Source: CAMLHU01 sp049680185 (GTDB lineage: Bacteria > Gemmatimonadota > Gemmatimonadetes > Gemmatimonadales > GWC2-71-9). From it: DNA of 38,275 nucleotides. This document shows, piece by piece, positions 22,125-30,381 of this stretch. Positions within the stretch are counted from its first letter, which is position 1, and every line of letters starts with the position of its first letter. The notes under the pieces are model-generated. The model was not told the origin of the DNA and did no database searches. It worked only from the letters and a program-made list of their open reading frames with translations. The position numbers and the translations under genes are program-made. The stretch spans positions 1 through 38,275 of the forward strand of contig JBAUHI010000016.1 in assembly GCA_049680185.1 (NCBI GenBank). The letters run 5' to 3'.

Positions 22125-24707
22125 GTGAAACCCAGGTTCTTCCGGCCGCTGGCCCCCTTCTTCATCGCTGCGCTCTTTGGCGGGGCGCTCTGGCTCCTGC
22201 ACCACGAGCTGGCACGCTACCGCTACCGCGACATCCTCCGTGCGTTCAACGACCTGCCCCTGCCCGACCTGATCACGGCCACGGGATTCGCAGGGTTGGG
22301 CTACCTGGCACTCACCGCCTACGACACCCTGGCACTCCGATTCCTTGGTCGGCAGCTCAAGTACGCCCAGACCGCGCTCGCGTCGTTCCTGGCTTACGCG
22401 ATGGCACACACCCTCGGATTCTCGTTCGTGACGTCGAGCGCGGTGCGCTACCGGCTGTACAGCTACTGGGGGCTCTCCACCGTCGAGATCGCCGGGATCA
22501 CGGCGTTCACGGGAGTCACCTATTGGATGGGGGCGCTCACGGTCGGCGGTGCGGCGCTCCTCCTGGGCCCCGGGACCTATCTCCATCTGCTCCCGGTGCC
22601 CGTTGTCGCGCTCCGGGTGTTGGGCGCCGTCGCGCTGGCGCTGGTGGCCGGTTATGTGATCGCCTCGGCGCTACATCGCAGCACTATCAAGCTTGCTGGC
22701 CGGGAGATCGCACTGCCGGGACCTGGCATGGCGTTGATGCAGCTGGCGGCATCATTGGGGGATTGGCTCGCGGCCGCGGCGACGCTCTATGCCATCCTGC
22801 CGCCGGAGGCCTCACCGCCCTTCCCGGTCTTCGCCGGAATGTTCCTGATCGCACAGCTGGCAGGCGTCGTGAGCCATGTGCCAGGTGGGCTCGGCGTCTT
22901 CGAGACGGTGATGCTGCTGCTGGCAGGTCCCGGCGCCGAGCCGACCGTGGTCATCGCATCGATCCTGGCCTACCGGGCCATCTATTATCTGCTTCCGTTC
23001 GCTATCGCAGCGCTGGCGCTCGGTGCGGTGGAGTTCGAACGGCATCGCCGTCGCCTCGGCGAGGCCGCGCGCACGGCGCCGGGCTGGACCGCCGCGATCA
23101 CGCCGCGGGTGTTCTCCGTCGGCGTGTTCCTGGCCGGCGTGGTCCTCCTCCTGTCCGGCGCCACGCCCGCCGCCCGCGTCCGGCTGACCTTGCTGGCCCG
23201 GTGGGTACCGCTCGCCGTGATCGAGGTCTCCCACTTCCTCGGCAGCCTCATCGGATTCGGCCTCATCGTCGTCGCGTGGGGCCTCCGCCGCCGGTTGCGC
23301 GGCGCCTACCACTTCAGCGTGGTGCTCCTGTGGCTCGGCATCGCGGCGGCGCTCCTGCGCGGTCTCGACCTGGTGGAAGCGGGAGCCCTGCTCATCGTCC
23401 TGCTGGCGTTGCTCCCCGCCGCCCGGCACTTCCATCGCGAGGTGCCGTTCCTGAGCGAGCCGCTCACGACCGAGTGGACGCTGGCGATCGTGACGGCGCT
23501 CCTGGTGTCGCTCTGGCTCGGTGCCTTCGCGTACCAGCAGGTCGACTTCAACTCCGGGCTCTGGTGGCGGTTCGCGCTCCGGGGCGATGCGCCCCGATTC
23601 CTGCGCGCCGAGGTCGGCGTGCTGGTGGCCGCCCTCGGGCTCGCCTTGGTCCGCCTGGTCCAGCCGGCACCGGCGGCGCCCCAACTGCCCTCGGCGGAGG
23701 ATCTGGCCGACGCGGCGCGCATCGCCGCGGCGTCGCCTCGATCATCGGCCAACCTGGTCCGCCTGGGCGACAAATACATGCTGTTCAATGAGGCTCGCAC
23801 CGCGTTCCTGATGTACGGTATCGAGCGTCGGAGCTGGGTGGCGTTGGGTGATCCAGTGGGGCCGGTCGGCGAGCACGAGGATCTGGCCTGGCAGTTCCGG
23901 GAAGCTGCCGACCTGCACGGCGGGCGGACGATCTTCTACGAAGTGCGGCCGGCGGAGCTTCCGCTCTACCTGGACCTGGGGCTCACGCCGTTGCCGCTGG
24001 GTGAGGAGGCGCGGGTGCCGCTCGTCGACTGGTCGCTCGCCTTGCCGGCGCGCCAGGGTCTCCAACGCGCGCACAGCCAACTCGTCGGTGAAGGATGCAC
24101 CTTCGAGGTGATCCCTGCCGCAGCGGTGGCGTCGATGATCTCCGAACTTCGGGAGGTGTCCGATAGCTGGCTGGCAGACAAGAACATCGGGGAGAAGGCG
24201 TTCTCGTTGGGGCACTTTGATCCGGTGTACGTAGCGCAGTTCCCCGTAGCGTTGGTGCGCTGGGGCGGCCGGATCGTGGCGTTCGCGAATCTCTGGACCT
24301 CGGGAGAGCGGGAGGAGGCGTCGGCGGACCTGATGCGCTATCGACCGGATGCGCCGGCGGGAGTGATGGACTTCATCTTCTGCGAGCTGATGGCGTGGGC
24401 GCGCGGGGCAGGGTATCGGTGGTTCAACCTGGGGATGGCAGCACCGTTGGAGGTGGGGGACCGGCCGCTGGCGCCGATATGGACCCGCGTCAATGCGCTC
24501 GTGTTCCGCCACGGCGAGCACTTCTACAGCTTCCAGGGGCTGCGTCAGTACAAGGAGAAGTTCGTGCCTGTGTGGAGTCCGCTCTACGTCGCGGTCAAGA
24601 ACAAGTTCGCGATCGCGAAAGCGCTCGTGGCCATCACCGCACTCGTCTCCGGCAGCGCCTCGGCTACCCCCCCTCCGCGAGCGCCCGTGCCAGCGCCTCG
24701 ATCGTGA
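22125..24707 (+). CDS. mprF: Phosphatidylglycerol lysyltransferase (MprF-like)
   Basis: An 860-residue bifunctional membrane protein. Residues 1-500 carry a dozen or more hydrophobic segments, the first about 320 residues matching the flippase domain (LAYAMAHTLGFSFVTSSAVRYRLYSYWG, GVVSHVPGGLGVFETVML). Residues from about 545 to 840 are the cytoplasmic aminoacyl-PG synthase domain (DKYMLFNEARTAFLMYGIERRSWVALGDPVG, SDSWLADKNIGEKAFSLGHFD, FNLGMAAPLE, FYSFQGLRQYKEKF). It should transfer an amino acid from aminoacyl-tRNA to phosphatidylglycerol and flip the product, lowering surface charge. The amino acid (Lys or Ala) cannot be told. The start is GTG at 22125. Its last 44 bp overlap the convergent DUF72 gene. 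Confidence 0.95.
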   Translation: MKPRFFRPLAPFFIAALFGGALWLLHHELARYRYRDILRAFNDLPLPDLITATGFAGLGYLALTAYDTLALRFLGRQLKYAQTALASFLAYAMAHTLGFSFVTSSAVRYRLYSYWGLSTVEIAGITAFTGVTYWMGALTVGGAALLLGPGTYLHLLPVPVVALRVLGAVALALVAGYVIASALHRSTIKLAGREIALPGPGMALMQLAASLGDWLAAAATLYAILPPEASPPFPVFAGMFLIAQLAGVVSHVPGGLGVFETVMLLLAGPGAEPTVVIASILAYRAIYYLLPFAIAALALGAVEFERHRRRLGEAARTAPGWTAAITPRVFSVGVFLAGVVLLLSGATPAARVRLTLLARWVPLAVIEVSHFLGSLIGFGLIVVAWGLRRRLRGAYHFSVVLLWLGIAAALLRGLDLVEAGALLIVLLALLPAARHFHREVPFLSEPLTTEWTLAIVTALLVSLWLGAFAYQQVDFNSGLWWRFALRGDAPRFLRAEVGVLVAALGLALVRLVQPAPAAPQLPSAEDLADAARIAAASPRSSANLVRLGDKYMLFNEARTAFLMYGIERRSWVALGDPVGPVGEHEDLAWQFREAADLHGGRTIFYEVRPAELPLYLDLGLTPLPLGEEARVPLVDWSLALPARQGLQRAHSQLVGEGCTFEVIPAAAVASMISELREVSDSWLADKNIGEKAFSLGHFDPVYVAQFPVALVRWGGRIVAFANLWTSGEREEASADLMRYRPDAPAGVMDFIFCELMAWARGAGYRWFNLGMAAPLEVGDRPLAPIWTRVNALVFRHGEHFYSFQGLRQYKEKFVPVWSPLYVAVKNKFAIAKALVAITALVSGSASATPPPRAPVPAPRS

Positions 24708-25587
24708 GCGGTGCCGATCCCTCCAGCCGGTTGTTGACCACCACGAACACGGGCACCCGGGTCTGGACTGCGGTGCGGATGAGCGCCAGCAGGTCGCCGC
24801 GCGCCTCCGCGTTCTCGTCCTGGATGCGGTCGTATGGCGCAAAGGCATCCACCGCATCCTCGTAGAGCCGGCCCGGTCGCAGGAGCGCCCGGGACACGAT
24901 GAATCCGGCGGTGACGGCATCGGGAACGGCAAGCTGCTCGCCGATCGACGGCATCCGGGTCCAGGAGTTGAACACATGCGTCACGCCATGCTCGCGGAGC
25001 ACGGCGCGATACGCCTCGGTGTAGTACTCGGCGTTGCGCAACTCGACGCCGTACCTGCATTCCGCTGGCAGCTGTTCGAGGAATCGGTCCAGCAATTCGG
25101 CGAACCGCTCCGGCGCGATCCCGGCCTTCTTCGCGATGGCCTGGAACTCGAACACGAACGGCCCGACGTGCAGGCCACCGCCGGCGAGTGCCGGTCCGAT
25201 GACCTCGTTGATGCAGAGGTCGGCGTTCAGGAAATCAGGATTGACCTCACCCGCACGTCCGCCGTCCTGGTGACCGGTGAACGTATGCACGGTCACGCGA
25301 AGCCACACTTTGCTGACGCAGGGGAAATCGGCGGGGAGCTGTGCTGCGTACGACCCCCACGTGGCGGTCGAGAGCGGGCGGTAGTAGCTGGAGTCGATGC
25401 CGACGGTGGAGAAGAGCGGGTAGCGGGCGTACTCGCCGAGCATCTTGGCGACAGCACCGCTGGCGGGGTACTTCTGGTGGTAGACGAGTCCTTGCCATCC
25501 GGGGTAGTTCCACGACGATGTGCCGAACCGCACCAGCGACGGGAGCCGGGCGCGGAGCGCGTCGAGCGTGCCCGACTGGTCGGTCAC
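24664..25587 (-). CDS. DUF72 (YecE-like) protein
   Basis: A 307-residue DUF72 protein with a predicted TIM-barrel fold. The N-terminal signature FGTSSWNYPGWQGLVYHQKYP is diagnostic, followed by YPLFSTVGIDSSYYRPLS and, later, FEFQA and YGVELRNAEYY, the typical acidic barrel positions. The molecular function of DUF72 is not established. The start is GTG overlapping the stop of the upstream methyltransferase (GTGA, 25584-25587), so the two are translated together. The 3' end overlaps mprF by 44 bp on the other strand. Confidence 0.92.
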   Translation of the reverse strand: MTDQSGTLDALRARLPSLVRFGTSSWNYPGWQGLVYHQKYPASGAVAKMLGEYARYPLFSTVGIDSSYYRPLSTATWGSYAAQLPADFPCVSKVWLRVTVHTFTGHQDGGRAGEVNPDFLNADLCINEVIGPALAGGGLHVGPFVFEFQAIAKKAGIAPERFAELLDRFLEQLPAECRYGVELRNAEYYTEAYRAVLREHGVTHVFNSWTRMPSIGEQLAVPDAVTAGFIVSRALLRPGRLYEDAVDAFAPYDRIQDENAEARGDLLALIRTAVQTRVPVFVVVNNRLEGSAPLTIEALARALAEGG

Positions 25588-26600
25588 CGCGCCTTGCAGA
25601 TGATCCCGTTATGCGCCTTGATGACGCCGGCGCGCCGGATGTCGAGGCCGTTCTCCCACGCATACAACCCGAGCTGGTCGATGGTCATCAACTCCCGATA
25701 CCCGTAGTTCATCCAGTCGGCCATTATGGAGTAGAATGCCCGACCCCGCCATTGATCGCGCGGGGTGGTGAGGATGGCCCAGCCGCCCGGCTTCAGGAAC
25801 TTCCGGTGCCAGCTGAACGCCTCGGCCTTGTACTCGTCGGGAAAGTGCTCGACGAGGCCCACGCTCACCACGACGTCGAACTCCGCACCGTAGGGAAGAT
25901 CACGCGCATCCGCCACGTCGAAGTCGATGGGCATCTCTTCCCGATACCAGATGCGCCGGCCGCCGGTGGCCGGGTCGACGCCGAGGAACGGGTAACGCTC
26001 GGGGAACTTGCCGAAACGGTCGGTCTTGCAGAACTCGTCGTAGTCGACCAGGGTCACCTGGCCGCCGGGGTAGAGTGCCGCAAGCTGCATCGCCTCGTAG
26101 CCGTCGGCGGCGCCCAGGAAGAGGATGCGGGGGTGCTTGAGGTCGAGCCCTTCGAAGAGTGCGCGCTTGCCGCGTGGATCCCAGACTGCATCCTCGACGC
26201 GATGGACCCGATTCCACACCGCGAGCTGCACCAGCTCCGCTATCGCTTCGCGGGTCCCGGTCACGTCCCCGTGGAGCAGCGCCTGCACCGCGTTGTGACG
26301 GGCCTCGCGGGAATCGGCGGCGACGTCCTTGAGGAAGAGCTCGTGGAAGTGGCGATTGAACTTCGACCACCCCTCCTTCACCGGGAGAGGCCGCCCATTG
26401 GCCGTTTCCCACTCCCGCTTTTCATCGGCCCAGCGCTCGACCCGGTAGGGGCGGCGCACATCCTGCCATCGCAGCGACTTCCAGTCGGTATGCCCCGCAT
26501 CGATGAAGAGATCGGGGGGCACGTCCCGGGTATCGACCACGTAGCGGTCGAGCCGGGTGAATTCCCCGATCTGGTGGGTCGGCTGGGCGGTGGCCGTCAT
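25584..26600 (-). CDS. SAM-dependent methyltransferase
   Basis: A 338-residue class I methyltransferase. Motif I is ILFLGAADGYEAMQLA, motif II QVTLVDYDEF, a later DVVVSVGLVEHF marks motif IV, and LKPGGWAILTTPRDQW is the post-motif. The N-terminal 160 residues (VRRPYRVERWADEKREWETANGR and onward) are an extra helical domain I do not recognise. The substrate is unknown. It is translationally coupled to the DUF72 gene. The start ATG at 26598-26600 is divergent from the quinone oxidoreductase, with a 97-bp spacer. Confidence 0.88.
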   Translation of the reverse strand: MTATAQPTHQIGEFTRLDRYVVDTRDVPPDLFIDAGHTDWKSLRWQDVRRPYRVERWADEKREWETANGRPLPVKEGWSKFNRHFHELFLKDVAADSREARHNAVQALLHGDVTGTREAIAELVQLAVWNRVHRVEDAVWDPRGKRALFEGLDLKHPRILFLGAADGYEAMQLAALYPGGQVTLVDYDEFCKTDRFGKFPERYPFLGVDPATGGRRIWYREEMPIDFDVADARDLPYGAEFDVVVSVGLVEHFPDEYKAEAFSWHRKFLKPGGWAILTTPRDQWRGRAFYSIMADWMNYGYRELMTIDQLGLYAWENGLDIRRAGVIKAHNGIICKAR

Positions 26601-26697
26601 TCCCTGACCTTATCGGGTCGCCTGCCGGTCCGCCAGCCTCAGCGCCCATTCGGCTCCACTGTTCGGGTCTGGCGAGCCGCGGCGGTACATTGGGACA

Positions 26698-27663
26698 ATG
26701 CGTGCGATCATTTACGAGGGTGCAGGCGGGATCGAGGCGGTGCGGTTGGCCGAACGCCCGACACCGGAACCGGGGCCGGGCCAGATCCGCGTGGGGGTGC
26801 GGGCGGCAGGGCTCAACCGTGCCGATATCCTGCAGCGTCGCGGCCACTATCCGGCGCCGCCGGGATGGCCCGCCGACATTCCCGGCCTCGAATATGCCGG
26901 CGAGGTCGAATCGCTCGGTGCCGGTGTCGGCCGTTGGAGCATCGGCGATCGGGTGATGGGATTGGTGGGCGGCGGCGCCCAGGCGGAATTCGTGGTGAGC
27001 GCCGAGGGCGAAGCGCTCGCGGTGCCTGACGGGATCGATTGGCCCGCGGCGGCCGCGATCCCCGAGGCGTTCCTGACCGCTTACGACGCGCTCATTACCC
27101 GAGGGCGATCGAAGGCCGGCGAGCGAGTACTGATCCATGCGGCCGCGGGCGGGATCGGCACGGCAGCGGTGCAAGTAGCGGCGTTGTGGGGAGCCACCGT
27201 GATCGGCACCTCCCGCAGTGCCGACAAGCTCGCCAAGCTCATGCCGCTCGGCCTGACGCAAGGGATCGATGTCTCGCTTCATGGGTTCCGCGAACAACTC
27301 AGCGGCCCGGTCGATGTCGTGCTCGACACGTTGGGTGGCCCCGCCTTCGCGGACAACTTGGCAGTACTCCGGCCGCTCGGTCGACTGGTCATGATCGGGT
27401 TCCTTGCCGGCTCGGCGTTCTCCGGCGACCTGGGTCTGCTGCTGCGCCAACGGCTCCAGGTGACCGGGACCGTGATGCGGTCGAGGGGACCCGACGAGCG
27501 ATCGGAATTGGCAGCCGATTGGCGCCGCGACCTAGCCCCGGGATTCGAGTCGGGGAAGCTCCGGCCTGTCGTTGGCGCTGAGATCCCATTCGAGCGGTTC
27601 GGCGAGGCGCACGCCTTGATGGAGCAGGACGCGCTCTTCGGAAAATGCGTACTGACCTGGTGA
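26698..27663 (+). CDS. NAD(P)H quinone oxidoreductase, PIG3 family
   Basis: A 321-residue zinc-free medium-chain dehydrogenase/reductase. MRAIIYEGAGGIEAVRLAERP, AAGLNRADILQRRGHYPAPPG, PGLEYAGEVESLGAGV and the nucleotide-binding VLIHAAAGGIGTAAVQVA are the PIG3/TP53I3-type signatures. It probably reduces quinones with NADPH in the cytoplasm. The structural zinc cysteines are absent, as expected. The ATG at 26698 follows a TACATT box by only 6 bp, so the transcript may be nearly leaderless. The next gene, ahcY, starts 82 bp later. Confidence 0.93.
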   Translation: MRAIIYEGAGGIEAVRLAERPTPEPGPGQIRVGVRAAGLNRADILQRRGHYPAPPGWPADIPGLEYAGEVESLGAGVGRWSIGDRVMGLVGGGAQAEFVVSAEGEALAVPDGIDWPAAAAIPEAFLTAYDALITRGRSKAGERVLIHAAAGGIGTAAVQVAALWGATVIGTSRSADKLAKLMPLGLTQGIDVSLHGFREQLSGPVDVVLDTLGGPAFADNLAVLRPLGRLVMIGFLAGSAFSGDLGLLLRQRLQVTGTVMRSRGPDERSELAADWRRDLAPGFESGKLRPVVGAEIPFERFGEAHALMEQDALFGKCVLTW

Positions 27664-27745
27664 CGGTCCGGGCGATGTGCCGCGTGTATATTGGGTGCTC
27701 CACGCGCCCCGAACCGACTGGTGGCGCCCCATTCCTGGAACGCAT

Positions 27746-29236
27746 ATGGCCACGATGACCGCTCCGACCGACCGATTCGCCGCCGCCCGACAGGCCGGCC
27801 GCGAGCCCTTCAAGGTGAAGGACCTTGCCCTTGCCGACCTGGGCCGCAAGGAGATCCGACTCGCCGAGCAGGAGATGCCGGGGTTGATGGCGCTCCGGGC
27901 CGAGTACGCTGGCAAAAGGCCGCTCGCTGGCGCCCGGATCATGGGCTCGCTCCATATGACCACGCAGACCGCGGTCCTGATCGAGACGCTGGTGGAACTG
28001 GGTGCCGACGTGCGGTGGGTGTCATGCAACATCTTTTCGACCCAGGATCAGGCGGCGGCGGCGGTGGCAGTGGGACGTGACGGTACCGAGGCCGATCCGA
28101 AGGGGACCCCCGTCTTTGCCTGGAAGGGCGAGACGCTGGAGGAATACTGGTGGTGCACGGACCAGGCGCTGATGTGGCCCGACGGTGCCGGCCCCAATCT
28201 CCTGCTCGACGATGGCGGTGATGCGACGTTGCTGGTGCACAAGGGTGCGGAGTACGAGCGGTCCGGCAAGATCCCGATGTTCGATGCCGCCAACGATCCG
28301 GAGGAGTGGGGTGTCATCCTCGACCTGCTCCGGGCCGAGTCAAAGAAGCATCCGGGGCGCTGGACCAAGGTCGCGGCGGGGCTCCGCGGCGTCTCCGAGG
28401 AGACGACCACCGGCGTCCACCGGCTGTACGAGATGATGCGGGCCGGCACGCTCCTCTTCCCCGCCATCAATGTCAACGATTCGGTGACCAAGTCGAAATT
28501 CGACAACATCTACGGTTGCCGCCACTCGGTGATCGACGGGCTCAATCGGGCCACCGACGTGATGATCGCCGGGAAGCTGGCAGTGGTCTGTGGCTACGGC
28601 GAGGTCGGGAAGGGGTGCGCCCAGGCGCTCAAGGGGCAGGGCGCCCGCGTGGTCATCACCGAGATCGACCCGATCTGCGCGCTGCAGGCGTCGATGGAGG
28701 GGTACCAGGTGCTGACGCTGGAGGATGTGGTCGCCACGGCCGATATCTTCATCACCGCCACTGGCAACCGGGACATCATCACCGCCCAGCACATGACGCG
28801 GATGAAGGACAAGGCGATCATCGGCAATATCGGCCATTTCGACAACGAGATCGACATGGCCGGCTTGAAGGCGTTGCCGGGGGTCCGCCGGATCAACATC
28901 AAGCCCCAGTACGATGAATGGGTGTTCCCCGACAAGCACTCCGTCCTGATCCTCTCCGAGGGGCGGCTCTTCAACCTGGGCAACGCCACCGGGCACCCGA
29001 GCTTCGTGATGTCGGCGAGCTTCACCAACCAGGTGATGGCGCAGATCGAGCTGCACCAGAACCCGGGCAAGTACGAGAAGCAGGTCTACACCCTGCCCAA
29101 GCACCTCGACGAAAAGGTCGCGCGACTCCACCTGGACAAGCTCGGCGTCCGGCTCACCACTCTCACGCCGGGGCAAGCGAGCTACATCGGGGTGAGGCCC
29201 GAGGGGCCGTACAAGCCGGAGCAGTATAGGTATTGA
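27746..29236 (+). CDS. ahcY: Adenosylhomocysteinase
   Basis: A 496-residue S-adenosylhomocysteine hydrolase, which splits SAH into adenosine and homocysteine in the activated-methyl cycle. ELGADVRWVSCNIFSTQDQAAAA, NVNDSVTKSKFDNIYGCRHSVIDG, the NAD-binding VVCGYGEVGKGCAQAL (about 280-295), ATGNRDIIT and the C-terminal PYKPEQYRY are all present. It contains the approximately 40-residue insert (GTPVFAWKGETLEEYWWCTDQAL) found in the longer bacterial and eukaryotic types. The ATG at 27746 is preferred because upstream residues do not look like the family. No SAH riboswitch was recognised in the leader. The 3' end faces the DMP19 gene across a heptamer and hairpin element. Confidence 0.97.
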   Translation: MATMTAPTDRFAAARQAGREPFKVKDLALADLGRKEIRLAEQEMPGLMALRAEYAGKRPLAGARIMGSLHMTTQTAVLIETLVELGADVRWVSCNIFSTQDQAAAAVAVGRDGTEADPKGTPVFAWKGETLEEYWWCTDQALMWPDGAGPNLLLDDGGDATLLVHKGAEYERSGKIPMFDAANDPEEWGVILDLLRAESKKHPGRWTKVAAGLRGVSEETTTGVHRLYEMMRAGTLLFPAINVNDSVTKSKFDNIYGCRHSVIDGLNRATDVMIAGKLAVVCGYGEVGKGCAQALKGQGARVVITEIDPICALQASMEGYQVLTLEDVVATADIFITATGNRDIITAQHMTRMKDKAIIGNIGHFDNEIDMAGLKALPGVRRINIKPQYDEWVFPDKHSVLILSEGRLFNLGNATGHPSFVMSASFTNQVMAQIELHQNPGKYEKQVYTLPKHLDEKVARLHLDKLGVRLTTLTPGQASYIGVRPEGPYKPEQYRY

Positions 29237-29244
29237 GGGGAGAG

Positions 29245-29307
29245 CTATCGGCTATCGGCTATCGGCTATCAGCTATCGGCTATCGGCTATCGGCTATCGG
29301 CTATCAG
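29245..29307. repeat. Heptamer array (CTATCGG)
   Basis: Nine 7-bp units, seven CTATCGG and two CTATCAG, start 8 bp after the ahcY stop. A further degenerate unit follows, then two copies of another heptamer, GCCAAGA (29314-29327). Confidence 0.8.
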
Positions 29308-29355
29308 GCATCGGCCAAGAGCCAAGAGCTTGGGACTTGACGGTACTCGCGAAAA

Positions 29356-29383
29356 GGGCCCTCGATCGGTCGATCGGGGGCCT
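29356..29383. terminator. Hairpin between ahcY and the DMP19 gene
   Basis: An 11-bp stem pairs 29357-29367 with 29372-29382 (one wobble), extended by a wobble pair, with a GGTC loop. On the minus strand it is followed by TTTT (29352-29355), so it is an intrinsic terminator for the minus-strand DMP19 gene. It is less convincing for ahcY. Confidence 0.7.
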
Positions 29384-29416
29384 CCGTCGCGCATCGCCAC
29401 TTCCTCCGCACTCAAA

Positions 29417-29458
29417 GCCTCTAGCCTCCAGCCTCTAGCCTCTAACCCCTAGCCTCGC
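29417..29458. repeat. Heptamer array (GCCTCTA)
   Basis: About six 7-bp units of GCCTCTA type (variants GCCTCCA, ACCCCTA, GCCTCGC) end 3 bp before the stop of the opposing gene. Here the two sides of the hairpin carry different heptamers. Confidence 0.7.
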
Positions 29459-29461
29459 TCC

Positions 29462-29977
29462 TCACCCCGGATGGAACTCCGACACGTGCTTCCCCATGTG
29501 GGCCTTGAGCAGCTTGAGCAGGTCCTCGGAGTTGTCGAAATAGCCGGCATCGAAGTCCTTGAGGATCCGCCGCTCGCGGCCGGTGAAGTCTTCCATGATG
29601 GCCAGCCGTTCGTCCTGGTCGACGGGAACCTCTTCCGGGAAGATGGTGGTGGCCAATTCCATCATCTCGGCGGTATGGTCGGCGCCGATGGTGCGGAGGG
29701 CCGCCAGCGTGTCGGCGGTGTGATTGCCGGAGGTCTCCCGCAGGAAATGGCGCAGCCCTCCCGCTTCGACCTCACGGACCAGCCAGTCGATGCAGTGCGC
29801 GACCTGCTCCGCGGCCGTGAGCCCGTCGAATCCGAGCCGCTCGTATCGCGGGAACACGAGATCGTTGACCCCGGTCCAGAACCGCTCGGCGTCATCCACC
29901 CGCAGCAGTCCGGTGACCGGGTTCTCGATCGTTCGGGTCCCGGTCGTCGCCGGGGTCTTCTTCCGTGGCACCGCCAT
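29462..29977 (-). CDS. DMP19-family (DUF4375) protein
   Basis: A 171-residue soluble acidic protein. The patterns LVFPRYERLGFDGLTAAEQVAHCIDWLVREVEAGGLRHFLRETSGNH, ALRTIGADHTAEMMELA and the late DFDAGYFDNSEDLLKLLKAHMGKH match DMP19/DUF4375 proteins. In Neisseria, DMP19 was described as a DNA-mimic protein. Whether this homologue does that is unknown. The ATG at 29975-29977 has AGGAAGG just upstream and is preferred over an in-frame ATG nine codons earlier. It ends at the hairpin element and stands alone on its strand. Confidence 0.82.
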   Translation of the reverse strand: MAVPRKKTPATTGTRTIENPVTGLLRVDDAERFWTGVNDLVFPRYERLGFDGLTAAEQVAHCIDWLVREVEAGGLRHFLRETSGNHTADTLAALRTIGADHTAEMMELATTIFPEEVPVDQDERLAIMEDFTGRERRILKDFDAGYFDNSEDLLKLLKAHMGKHVSEFHPG

Positions 29978-30077
29978 GTCGTCCTTCCTGAACTTGTCCT
30001 GCATCGGCCACGCCGCGGGGGTCAGCGGACTCTACGGGGGCCAATTTGTGCCAAGTCACGCCGTCGTGGCAAGGGGG

Positions 30078-30320
30078 TCAGTCCGTGGCCGGCGCCTTGC
30101 CGGTGGCACGAGCTGGGCGTTCCCGGAACTCGAGGTGCTCCGCCAGGACGGTGGTGTGGTCCTTGCCCGTCCGCAGGCGGGTCATCCGCTGCCCGAGGAG
30201 ATTGGTGTTCCGGTCGGTCAGGCCGGGCCAGAGCGGATCGATGTCGTACCAGCTGACACTATTGAGCCCCGCGTATTTGCTGGCGAATTGCGGTTTGAGT
30301 CGCGCCTGATGACCTGGCAT
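30078..30320 (-). CDS. Small protein of unknown function (80 aa)
   Basis: An 80-residue soluble basic protein, MPGHQARLKPQFASKYAGLNSVSWYDIDPLWPGLTDRNTNLLGQR and onward, ending with a hydrophilic tail. It has a strong ribosome binding site (AAGGAGG) at good spacing before the ATG at 30318-30320, and codon use like its neighbours, which argues that it is a real gene. Two Trp in short W..D/WP motifs and the central NTNLLGQRMTRLRTGKDHTTVL are distinctive. I do not recognise a family and no function is claimed. Its neighbours are the DMP19 gene and the DUF486 gene, on the same strand. Confidence 0.65.
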   Translation of the reverse strand: MPGHQARLKPQFASKYAGLNSVSWYDIDPLWPGLTDRNTNLLGQRMTRLRTGKDHTTVLAEHLEFRERPARATGKAPATD

Positions 30321-30381
30321 CGTCGGCCTCCTTGGATGACCCATCCATTCTGCACCAGCGTCCTCGCCCGCGCAATCCGGG

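Noticed and set aside
27664..27745. SAH riboswitch before ahcY
   Set aside because: The 82-nt leader does not show the conserved core I would expect. No stable pairing found.
29237..29461. CRISPR array as explanation of the repeats
   Set aside because: Units are 7 bp and directly tandem without unique spacers. No cas genes.
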